Source of the DNA: DASWIP01 sp036397635
GTDB lineage: Bacteria; Actinomycetota; AC-67
NCBI GenBank assembly: GCA_036397635.1
Contig: DASWIP010000073.1
Coordinates: forward strand, 1-8,315
DNA: 8,315 nucleotides
Reading direction: 5' to 3'
Positions 1 to 5,684 of this stretch are shown here, one piece after another. The notes beneath the pieces are model-generated. The model saw only the letters and a program-made list of their open reading frames with translations, was not told where the DNA came from and did no database searches. Each line of letters opens with the position of its first letter. Position 1 is the first letter of the stretch. A program made the translations under genes and the position numbers.

Positions 1-1824
1 GGTCTGGTACGCGACCTCGCGGATCAGCATGTGCTTGAACAGGTACTCCGTGTCGCCGACCAGCCGTGACGACGGCTCCATGCGGATCAGGTCCTTAGCC
101 TCGAGCGCGTCGAGGATCTGATCGAGCCTTGCGTCCTGCCCCATCTGCTCAAGCGCACCGCGCCAGAACACCTTGCCGACCACCGACGCATCCAGCAGGA
201 CGCGGCGCTCCAGCGGTGGCAGCGTATCCAGTCGGCTGGCGATGATCCCGGTGACGCTGGTCGGCAGCTCGCGCGCAAGCTCGGCAGTCTGCTCGGACAC
301 GGCCGCCGCGAGCTCTTCGAGGAAAAGCGGGTTACCGCCGGCGACCTCCACGATGCGGTCCAGCAGGTCGCCGGGGATGCCCTCCAGCAGATGTCGCACC
401 AGCCGCGTCGCGTCCGCGAGCGGCAGCGGCTCGAGCCGCAGCGACGTGTACGACGCCAGACCGCCGCCCCAGTTCGCGCGCCGGTCGAGCAGCTCGGGCC
501 GCGCCAACGTCAGGAACATCGCCGGCGCGTCGTGGGTGCGCGACGCCAGCATCTCGATCAGGTCGAGCAGCGTGCCGTCGGCCCAGTGGACGTCCTCGAA
601 CACGAACACGGTCGGGCGGTTCCGCGCGACGGCCTCGACGAAGCGGCGCGCGCCCATGAAAACGACCGCGCGCTCCGCGGCGGCTTCCGAGGCGAGCCCC
701 GCAAGCGTCGGCAGGATCTGCGTCAGCCCGTCCGACGCGTCGTCGAGCAGCGCGGCGGCCATGCCGCGCAGCTTTGCGAGCGCGGTGGGCGCGGGATCGG
801 TCTCCATGATCCCCGCCAGGTTCTTGACCTGCTGCGCGAACGCGCCGAAGCCCGTGCTTTCCCCGTACGGCAAGGAACGGCCCCGCACGACCTGGACGCC
901 CAGCCCCTCGAGCGCGGTGGTGATCTCGGTGGTTACGCGGGTCTTGCCGATCCCGGGCGGACCGATCACGGTTGCCAGGTGCGGCCGGCGCTCGGTCTCG
1001 ATGCGCGTCCAGACCTGACGCAACAGGTCCAGCTCGGCGGCGCGGCCGACCATCGGCGCCGCGGACACCGGGCGCATGGCCTGCGCCTCAGCGGCGACCG
1101 CGCGCCAGGCGAGCACCGGCTCGGCTTTCCCTTTCGCCTCGACGGCGGGGAGCTGCTCGTAGCGGATCGCGTGCCGCGTCGCGCGGTAGGTGTCCTCGCC
1201 GACCACAACGTTGCCCGGCGACATCGCGGTCTGCAGCCGCTTCGCGACGTTGACCGCGTCGCCCATGACCGTGGACTCGCGGTTGGGGCCAACAGGACCG
1301 AACAGCGTCTCGCCGGTGTTGACGCCGATGCGCAACGGCATGCCACGGAACTCGGCCGTGTGATCTGCCGCGCATACCAGCAGCTCCAGCGCCGCACGCA
1401 CGGCGCGTTCGGGATCGTCTTCGTGCGCGAGCGGCGCGCCGAACAACGCCATCAGCTCGTCGCCGATCACGCGCGAGATCGTGCCGCCGTACCGGGTGAC
1501 GATGTCGCCCATCAACCCCATGCAGCGGTCGATCACGCCGGTGACCTCCTCGGGGTCGAGCCGCTCGGACAGGCTCGTGAACCCCGACAGGTCGGCGAAC
1601 AGCACGGTCGCGTACCGGCGCTCGGCCTCTCCGACCGGCGCGGCCGGCGGCGGCGGCGCGTCGGCGCTCAGCGCGCCACCGCAGCTACCGCAGAAGCGGA
1701 ACCCGGAGGGGTTGGCGGTGCCGCAGGCGGGGCAGCGCTGCTCGAGCAGCTGCCCGCATGAACCGCAGAACCGTTGCGTGGCCGCGTTCGCGGTCCCGCA
1801 CGATCGGCACGTCACCTCAGCCAC
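1..1824 (-). CDS. Zinc-ribbon / class III nucleotidyl cyclase / STAND ATPase signalling protein (partial, C-terminus off left edge)
   Basis: The 608 visible residues read in order as two CxxC-x10-CxxC zinc ribbons (Cys6/9/20/23 and Cys31/34/45/48), a Pro/Ala linker (about 54-65), a class III adenylate/guanylate cyclase domain (about 68-243) and a STAND/AAA ATPase from about 257. Metal-binding aspartates are D78 (FADLSGFT) and D122 (IGDELMALFG); the transition-state pair is N192 and R196 (VNVAKR). The purine-selecting lysine position (four before D122) is R118, and the partner position is T185, as in class IIIb cyclases. The ATPase has Walker A GPPGIGKT at 288-295, Walker B FVFEDVHWAD ending at 416, and GGNPLFLEEL at 496-505. 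Family members are commonly about 1000 residues or more, so a C-terminal (often TPR-like) part is probably missing. The predicted reaction is ATP to cAMP, gated by the ATPase module, in the cytoplasm; activity is uncertain given R118. GTG at 1824 is preferred over ATG at 1830 because of ribosome-binding-site spacing. It lies 56 bp after the methyltransferase gene and may be co-transcribed with it. Confidence 0.93.
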   Translation of the reverse strand, partial: MAEVTCRSCGTANAATQRFCGSCGQLLEQRCPACGTANPSGFRFCGSCGGALSADAPPPPAAPVGEAERRYATVLFADLSGFTSLSERLDPEEVTGVIDRCMGLMGDIVTRYGGTISRVIGDELMALFGAPLAHEDDPERAVRAALELLVCAADHTAEFRGMPLRIGVNTGETLFGPVGPNRESTVMGDAVNVAKRLQTAMSPGNVVVGEDTYRATRHAIRYEQLPAVEAKGKAEPVLAWRAVAAEAQAMRPVSAAPMVGRAAELDLLRQVWTRIETERRPHLATVIGPPGIGKTRVTTEITTALEGLGVQVVRGRSLPYGESTGFGAFAQQVKNLAGIMETDPAPTALAKLRGMAAALLDDASDGLTQILPTLAGLASEAAAERAVVFMGARRFVEAVARNRPTVFVFEDVHWADGTLLDLIEMLASRTHDAPAMFLTLARPELLDRRANWGGGLASYTSLRLEPLPLADATRLVRHLLEGIPGDLLDRIVEVAGGNPLFLEELAAAVSEQTAELARELPTSVTGIIASRLDTLPPLERRVLLDASVVGKVFWRGALEQMGQDARLDQILDALEAKDLIRMEPSSRLVGDTEYLFKHMLIREVAYQT

Positions 1825-1832
1825 AACCATCC

Positions 1833-1837
1833 CCTCC
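1833..1837 (-). promoter_or_regulatory. Ribosome binding site that favours the GTG start of the cyclase gene
   Basis: GGAGG on the minus strand lies 8 nt before GTG at 1824 but only 2 nt before the in-frame ATG at 1830. The ATG is too close for normal initiation, so the protein most likely begins M-A-E-V-T-C. Confidence 0.6.
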
Positions 1838-1880
1838 GTGGCCCCATCCTGACGCATCCCCCGCGCCAGGCCAAGCCCCC

Positions 1881-2888
1881 TCAGCGCCGCCCGAACGTCA
1901 GGGTGTGCAGCGGGGTCATCTCGACGGTTCCGACGTCGGCGTAGCCGTGCTTGTCGAGCAGATCGACGAACGCCTGGGTTGGCATGAGCTGATCGTCGAT
2001 CATGCCCTCGAAGAACTGCACGCCCAGCATGATCCGGCCGGGCACGGTCCGGAATCCCGCGTGGTCCTGGGGGAACGGGAAGTCGGAGATGACGAAGATC
2101 CCGCCCGGAGCCAGCGCGCGCCGCACGTTCTCGGCCACCTTGTCCAAGTCGCGCGCTTCGTGCATCGAGATGTTGATCAGCGCCACATCGAAGCCCTCGA
2201 CGTCGACGTCCTCGAGCGTGCTGAGCACCAGCTCGACCCGCTGATCAAGCTCGGCCTCGTTCAAGCGTTTGGCCGCAAGCTCCAGCGAGTAGGCGTCACC
2301 GTCCACGCCGACGATCGAGGTACGCGGATACGCGCGCGCGAGCTTGACCAGCCCGACGCCGACGCCGGAGGCGAGCTCGAGCACATGCGCACCGGACTCC
2401 AACTTCGCCTGGAGTCCGGGGACGCGCTCGAGCCCGCCGGGGATCAAACGGTTGTAATACCCGCGGCCGGTGCCGCTGACGCCCTCGATCCACGAGGGGC
2501 TGGTTTGGTCCCACCACGTCCGCTCACCCGAATGAAACACCGACGAGAAGCGGTCGAAGATCTCGGGCTCGTCGAGCAGCTTGAACAGCGCGCCCATGAA
2601 CGCCGGTGAATCCTCGTCGAGCAGCAGCGTCCCCACGTGCTCGGCGAGCCGATAGGTGGTGCCGTCGCCATCCAGCACCTCGGCGCCGTACGCCGCGCGC
2701 GCCCAGATGCCCAGATAGAACTCGTCGAGGCCGGCGTCACCGGCGAGCTGCTCGACCGTGATCCCGGCCGGGTGCTCGGCGATGCGCGCGAACAGCCCGT
2801 GACGCAACCCCAACTCGATCGTACGCAGGCCGATGTATCCCGCTGCCTGTCCGAGCAGCTTGGCCCCCTGCTCCTGGATCTGTGCCAT
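1881..2888 (-). CDS. SAM-dependent class I methyltransferase with N-terminal winged-helix/dimerisation domain
   Basis: This 335-residue protein looks complete. Residues about 10-90 resemble the winged-helix dimerisation domain of small-molecule O-methyltransferases (IELGLRHGLFARI, GITVEQLAGDAGL, YRLAEHVGTLLL). The catalytic Rossmann domain starts near 165: motif I is VLELASGVGVG at 169-179, the acidic residue after strand 2 is in GVDGD (D196), a strand-4 segment reads FDVALINISMHE (233-244), and APGGIFVISDF (260-270) is the usual post-motif strand. It should transfer a methyl group from S-adenosylmethionine to a small acceptor in the cytoplasm; the acceptor cannot be told from sequence. The start is supported by AGGAGG at 2896-2901, 7 nt upstream. 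The 148-bp upstream spacer contains a phased direct repeat around a candidate -10, so it may be individually regulated. The cyclase gene follows 56 bp downstream. An O- versus C- or N-methyltransferase assignment is not possible here. Confidence 0.92.
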   Translation of the reverse strand: MAQIQEQGAKLLGQAAGYIGLRTIELGLRHGLFARIAEHPAGITVEQLAGDAGLDEFYLGIWARAAYGAEVLDGDGTTYRLAEHVGTLLLDEDSPAFMGALFKLLDEPEIFDRFSSVFHSGERTWWDQTSPSWIEGVSGTGRGYYNRLIPGGLERVPGLQAKLESGAHVLELASGVGVGLVKLARAYPRTSIVGVDGDAYSLELAAKRLNEAELDQRVELVLSTLEDVDVEGFDVALINISMHEARDLDKVAENVRRALAPGGIFVISDFPFPQDHAGFRTVPGRIMLGVQFFEGMIDDQLMPTQAFVDLLDKHGYADVGTVEMTPLHTLTFGRR

Positions 2889-2907
2889 GACGCCCCCTCC
2901 TTCGTCC

Positions 2908-2941
2908 GGGTTCGCGACCGACGGTAGGGGGTTCGCGGCCG
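2908..2941. repeat. Pair of 13-bp direct repeats with 21-bp period upstream of the methyltransferase gene
   Basis: GGGTTCGCGACCG (2908-2920) and GGGTTCGCGGCCG (2929-2941) differ at one base. Their starts are 21 bp apart, two helical turns, which would put both copies on one face of the DNA. They lie 20-53 bp upstream of the methyltransferase start and flank a TANNNT hexamer. A regulator binding site is inferred; no cognate regulator is encoded in the window. Confidence 0.5.
2921..2926 (-). promoter_or_regulatory. Candidate -10 element for the methyltransferase gene
   Basis: TACCGT on the minus strand matches the actinobacterial TANNNT -10 pattern and would start transcription near 2914, giving a leader of about 26 nt. 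No convincing -35 is seen at 16-19 bp. It sits exactly between the two direct repeats. Confidence 0.3.
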
Positions 2942-2993
2942 GTTATCTGCGTCGAAGTGCGCAGTAGGCGCGCGCATTCGGTGGGCGGTGGCG

Positions 2994-3011
2994 ACCGGGG
3001 CCTAGGCCGGT
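2994..3011 (-). terminator. Possible weak hairpin after the oxidoreductase gene
   Basis: ACCGGGGCCTAGGCCGGT has a 5-bp ACCGG/CCGGT stem with an 8-nt loop, and contains the perfect palindrome GGCCTAGGCC at 2999-3008. It begins about 25 nt beyond the oxidoreductase stop. There is no U-tract, so intrinsic termination is doubtful; it could equally be a protein site. Confidence 0.22.
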
Positions 3012-3036
3012 GGCTGAGTGCCCGTATCAAGGATCG

Positions 3037-4182
3037 TCAGGGCGAGCCGAACCAGGCGGCGAGGCGCTGCTGCTCGAAGTCGTGCTTCTCTCGGAGGAAT
3101 GCCTCGCTCGGCTGGGTCAGCTCGACGTCGGGACCACCTTCGGCCAGGAACCGCCCGCGCACCACCATCGCCTCGCCGTCGCCCACCTCCAGGAAGCAGG
3201 TTCCGTCGCCCCAGAATCGGGCGTCGCTGCTCGAGCCCGCGAGCAGCGCGGCGATGTGCTCGGCGGCGACGGTCCCGGCGTTCTCCGCGAACGCGCCCGA
3301 CTTGGGCATCGGCTGGCCGTTCGCCATCGGGATCGCGGTGCAATCCCCGACCGCCCAGACGCCCTCGAACGAGGCGCGCAAGGTCGCGGGATCCGGCTTG
3401 ATCCAGCCGCCCTGCTCGGCGAGGCCTGCGTCGACGACGACGCTCGGGACGCGATGCGGCGGGACCGCGAACAGCAGGTCGAACCCGACCTCGTCACCGT
3501 CGGCCAACACGACCTTGCCCGCCTCGACGCGTGCGGCCTTCGCCTCGCGGCGGAACCCGATGCCCATACCCTGCACGCGGCTCTCGATCGCCTCGCAGCC
3601 GGCCTTGCCAAGCACGGGCAGCGACGAGGGTAAGGGCGTGAATATCTCGAAACGCAGGCGCTTGCCGGCCTCGCGCGCAGCCTGCTCGAGCAGCAACGCG
3701 AACTCGAACGGCGCCGGCGGGCACTTGTACGGCGCGCCGAAGATCCCGACCACGACCGTGCCGCCCTCCAGCGACGAGAACGCCGCAGCCCCCCGCTCGG
3801 CGTTGTCGTTGGCGTACCAGTCGATCCCGTGCTCGGCCAGTCCCGCCACCGAACCCGGCGCGGTTTCGGCGCCGAGCGCGACCAGCAGCGCGTCGCCTTC
3901 GAGGCGCTCGCCGTCGACCTCGGCCGCGCGCGCGCCCGGGTCGATCCGGGTGACCGCGCCCTGGACGACCTTGATGCCGAAAGACTCGAGCGCCTTCAGC
4001 GGACGCGCCCCATCCTCGATCGTGTCACGACCGACGATGACCCCGGTCTTGCGGAAGCCCATCATGAAATGCGTGCCCTTGTCGACCAGGACGACCTCAT
4101 CGTCCGGCCGCAGCGCGCGCAGCCGGTGCGCGGCGGCGATGCCGCCGAACCCGCCGCCGAGGATCACGATCCGCTTCGCCAT
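3037..4182 (-). CDS. FAD-dependent oxidoreductase, sulfide:quinone reductase / flavocytochrome c sulfide dehydrogenase-like
   Basis: From ATG 4182 the protein is 381 residues, near the usual length for this two-dinucleotide-fold family. The FAD-binding glycine motif is GGGFGG at 9-14, followed by an acidic end of strand 2 (VLVDKG, D34). A mid-protein GAPYKCPPAPFE (149-160, Cys154) resembles the cysteine motif of flavocytochrome c sulfide dehydrogenases and some SQR types. The second FAD motif is WAVGD (276-280), directly followed by Cys281, then PMPKSGAFAEN (291-301) and a C-terminal TCF (Cys329). No second clear GxGxxG is seen where NAD(P)H would bind, so electrons may come from a sulfur compound or thiol rather than NAD(P)H; this is inference. 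The C-terminus FEQQRLAAWFG may be a membrane-associating amphipathic segment. In-frame ATG at 4218 gives 12 extra residues but has no Shine-Dalgarno site. NDH-2-like or CoA-disulfide reductase-like activity remains possible. Confidence 0.88.
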   Translation of the reverse strand: MAKRIVILGGGFGGIAAAHRLRALRPDDEVVLVDKGTHFMMGFRKTGVIVGRDTIEDGARPLKALESFGIKVVQGAVTRIDPGARAAEVDGERLEGDALLVALGAETAPGSVAGLAEHGIDWYANDNAERGAAAFSSLEGGTVVVGIFGAPYKCPPAPFEFALLLEQAAREAGKRLRFEIFTPLPSSLPVLGKAGCEAIESRVQGMGIGFRREAKAARVEAGKVVLADGDEVGFDLLFAVPPHRVPSVVVDAGLAEQGGWIKPDPATLRASFEGVWAVGDCTAIPMANGQPMPKSGAFAENAGTVAAEHIAALLAGSSSDARFWGDGTCFLEVGDGEAMVVRGRFLAEGGPDVELTQPSEAFLREKHDFEQQRLAAWFGSP

Positions 4183-4187
4183 GCCAA

Positions 4188-4193
4188 CCTCCC
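4188..4193 (-). promoter_or_regulatory. Ribosome binding site deciding the oxidoreductase start
   Basis: GGGAGG on the minus strand is 5 nt before ATG 4182. The upstream in-frame ATG codons (4218 and 4206) have no such site, so initiation at M-A-K-R-I-V-I is preferred. This also places the GxGxxG motif close to the N-terminus, as is usual. Confidence 0.65.
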
Positions 4194-4201
4194 GGTCCGC
4201 G

Positions 4202-4207
4202 AGCATA
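4202..4207 (-). promoter_or_regulatory. Candidate -10 element for the oxidoreductase gene
   Basis: TATGCT on the minus strand fits TANNNT and lies 19 bp upstream of the preferred ATG at 4182. An 18-bp spacer leads to TTCCCC, a poor -35. Transcription starting near 4195 would exclude the longer ATG start at 4218. Confidence 0.35.
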
Positions 4208-4273
4208 ACGATGGTCACGCCGCTCGGGGAAATGGCCCGCCGGAACCCGCGAGGAAAGGCCCGGGCATGCGAG

Positions 4274-4299
4274 AGGGCGGACCTGAGAAGATCCGCCCT
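4274..4299 (-). terminator. Hairpin downstream of the small membrane protein gene
   Basis: AGGGCGGA (4274-4281) and TCCGCCCT (4292-4299) form a perfect 8-bp GC-rich stem with a 10-nt loop, beginning 22 nt past the stop codon at 4322. On the minus strand the following bases (CTCTCGCATG) are only weakly U-rich, so it is an L-shaped or imperfect intrinsic terminator, or an RNA-stabilising 3' hairpin. It separates this gene from the oxidoreductase transcript. Confidence 0.5.
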
Positions 4300-4321
4300 T
4301 CGCTTCCTGACCGGAGGGGGT

Positions 4322-4837
4322 CTACGATATGTGCGGCGTAGGCCGGATCAGGAACAGTCCCACCACGATCAGGACTCCGATCGCGGCGGCGAAAGCGCCG
4401 AAGCCGATCACCAGGTTCGCCACGTTCCATGCAAGCACCGCAGACATCAGCGACGTCCGCAGCGTGGATGCGTTGAACGCGGTCTGGCGAGCCGGGTCTT
4501 CCCGGTCGAGCTGCGCGTAGGTCTTCCCGCCTGTTGCTTCGAGCGCGTGCTTCTGGATGACGTCTGCCTGCGCCATCGCAGTGACGTCATCCTGGACCAG
4601 GACGCCCGGGATCGATGCGTCGTCCGGCGTCGTGATCTGCTCTGAAACGAGCTGGTTGCGCACCTGGTCGCGCGCGTCGATACCCCGGTACACCGCGTAG
4701 CTGCCGGCGACCACGAAGCCGATCGCGGCGACCATCAGGATCGCCCACGCAGTCTGCGCCCGCGAGTGGGTGATCGAAAGGTACTCCAGAGGCTTGGTCA
4801 CCTTGGGCACCTGGGGTGCATCAAGAACGGTTGCCAT
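4322..4837 (-). CDS. Small membrane protein of unknown function
   Basis: This 171-residue protein has a short cytoplasmic-looking N-terminus (1-28), a hydrophobic helix at about 29-50 (AWAILMVAAIGFVVAGSYAVY), a hydrophilic central region (51-128) and a long hydrophobic stretch at about 129-164 that could be one or two helices. The central region contains ITTPDDASIPG (68-78), HALEATGGKTYAQLDRED (97-114) and a following ALRTSL-like segment (STLRTSL, 124-130). From memory I associate these with a widespread actinobacterial family with no established function, sometimes carrying unreliable dioxygenase names; I would not use that label. AGGAGGG 7-8 nt before ATG supports the start. The 193-bp upstream spacer holds three inverted repeats, suggesting dedicated regulation, and a hairpin follows the stop, so it may be monocistronic. 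A partner or substrate cannot be inferred. Confidence 0.85.
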   Translation of the reverse strand: MATVLDAPQVPKVTKPLEYLSITHSRAQTAWAILMVAAIGFVVAGSYAVYRGIDARDQVRNQLVSEQITTPDDASIPGVLVQDDVTAMAQADVIQKHALEATGGKTYAQLDREDPARQTAFNASTLRTSLMSAVLAWNVANLVIGFGAFAAAIGVLIVVGLFLIRPTPHIS

Positions 4838-4907
4838 CGTTGATCCCTCCTGTCGGACTCTCTCTCCGGTCGAGGCCCATCATGGCGCGCGCGAACACCG
4901 CTGCCAG

Positions 4908-4921
4908 GGGCCGGTCGGCCC
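4908..4921. repeat. Inverted repeat GGGCCG-gt-CGGCCC
   Basis: Perfect 6-bp arms separated by 2 bp, 70-84 bp upstream of the membrane-protein start. In GC-rich DNA such a palindrome can arise by chance, but it is the first of three in a row. Confidence 0.35.
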
Positions 4922-4925
4922 GTTC

Positions 4926-4936
4926 TGTCCGGGACA
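4926..4936. repeat. Inverted repeat TGTCC-g-GGACA
   Basis: Perfect 5-bp arms around a single central base, 4 bp beyond the previous palindrome. Its size suits a dimeric regulator half-site pair, which is inference. Confidence 0.35.
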
Positions 4937-4945
4937 TCACAGACC

Positions 4946-4963
4946 GCCGAAGGGACTTTCGGC
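4946..4963. promoter_or_regulatory. Inverted repeat GCCGAA-gggact-TTCGGC with DosR-box-like core
   Basis: Perfect 6-bp arms with a 6-bp centre, 108-126 bp upstream of the membrane-protein start. Read on the plus strand it contains GGGACTTTCGGC, similar to the left and central part of the DosR/DevR dormancy box (TTSGGGACTWWAGTCCCSAA), but the right half does not complete the consensus CCC. Operator function is inferred. Confidence 0.35.
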
Positions 4964-5030
4964 ATGTGGACGAACAGCACGAAATGGGCACGCCAAGGCC
5001 ACGCGGGCCGCGGACGGAGCTAACGAGGGC

Positions 5031-5627
5031 CTATCGGCTGGAGATCCAGGGCTCGTTGATGTCGAACCATTCGACGTTGGACATCAGCCCGGTCCACTCG
5101 TCGAACCGAGCCTTGAGGTCCGCCGGCAGTTCCTTGGTCTCCCCGGCGCGCGCCTCGGCTTCGGACGTGAAGTAGTTGACGACGTGCGCGCGCGAGCCGG
5201 GCAACCACATGCGGTATCCCCCGATGAGGTCGGGTCGCTGCTGCTCGAAGGCTTGCGTCAAAGCACTCTCGAGTGTGTCGAACCGCGCGCGATCCGAGAC
5301 GTCCGCCTGGATCATCTGCACGAAGCCCGCATCGTCGCTCCCCGGCGTGAACACCGATACCTCGGTCGACTCCTGGAACGTGGGACCGTCGAGTGCCTTT
5401 TCGGTTTCGGCCCACCACGCGCCCTGCTCGGAGCGGTCCTGATTGCTCCGGGCCTGCTTCTCGTCCTCGAAGCGCGCGGCCATGATGAAGATGCCCTTGG
5501 TGGTTATGCCACCGGTGGCTCCGAGGTAGCCGATCGAGCCGGGCGCAAGATCCTCCTGCCAACGGTGCCATTGGCGTTCGAGCGCCGCCGGGTCGGCGGC
5601 CTTGGCCTTGATCACCTGGATGAACAT
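5031..5627 (-). CDS. Tandem dimeric alpha/beta-barrel (ABM-like) protein
   Basis: This 198-residue protein is built of two related halves. Each starts with a strand plus helix pattern: FIQVIKAKAADPAALERQWH (2-21) and FVQMIQADVSDRARFDTLES (102-121). Each then has a glycine-rich turn and a second strand (GITTKGIFIMAARF, 40-53; AHVVNYF, 147-153), an acidic helix and a final strand near 88-93 and 184-190. This matches the ferredoxin-like dimeric alpha/beta barrel fold of antibiotic-biosynthesis monooxygenases, EthD and related proteins, with a fused pair able to form a barrel intramolecularly. No signal peptide or membrane segment is seen, so it should be cytoplasmic. No catalytic residues can be assigned, and the fold is used for small-molecule binding, oxygenation and sensing alike. 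AAGGAGG 5 nt upstream supports the ATG. It lies 57 bp after the kinase gene and is plausibly co-transcribed with it. Confidence 0.85.
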   Translation of the reverse strand: MFIQVIKAKAADPAALERQWHRWQEDLAPGSIGYLGATGGITTKGIFIMAARFEDEKQARSNQDRSEQGAWWAETEKALDGPTFQESTEVSVFTPGSDDAGFVQMIQADVSDRARFDTLESALTQAFEQQRPDLIGGYRMWLPGSRAHVVNYFTSEAEARAGETKELPADLKARFDEWTGLMSNVEWFDINEPWISSR

Positions 5628-5684
5628 GACGTCCTCCTTCCTCGTGGGAGCAACTCGATGCTAGGCCTGCGGGCGACGTCCGCG

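Larger units (their letters stand above)
4838..5030. promoter_or_regulatory. Regulatory intergenic region upstream of the small membrane protein gene
   Basis: This is the longest non-coding gap in the window. It holds three inverted repeats in 56 bp (4908-4921, 4926-4936, 4946-4963) and the Shine-Dalgarno of the downstream gene. I see no convincing small gene: the possible minus-strand reading frame from 4980 lacks a ribosome binding site and overlaps the real gene. No clear TANNNT -10 stands out. Confidence 0.45.

Noticed and set aside
391..1761. A 456-codon open frame on the plus strand
   Set aside because: It is the antisense shadow of the cyclase/ATPase, whose zinc-ribbon, cyclase and P-loop motifs are all in the minus-strand frame.
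2958..2976. TGCGC...GCGCA hairpin in the methyltransferase upstream region
   Set aside because: Five-base GC-only arms are expected by chance in such DNA, and there is no supporting context.
2957..4645. A 562-codon open frame on the plus strand
   Set aside because: It lies opposite the oxidoreductase and part of the membrane-protein gene, has a low-complexity Ser/Ala/Arg/Pro composition and no supported start.
4798..4980. A 60-codon minus-strand frame in the gap before the membrane-protein gene
   Set aside because: It has no Shine-Dalgarno site, a Pro/Arg-rich composition and overlaps the true start of the next gene in another frame.
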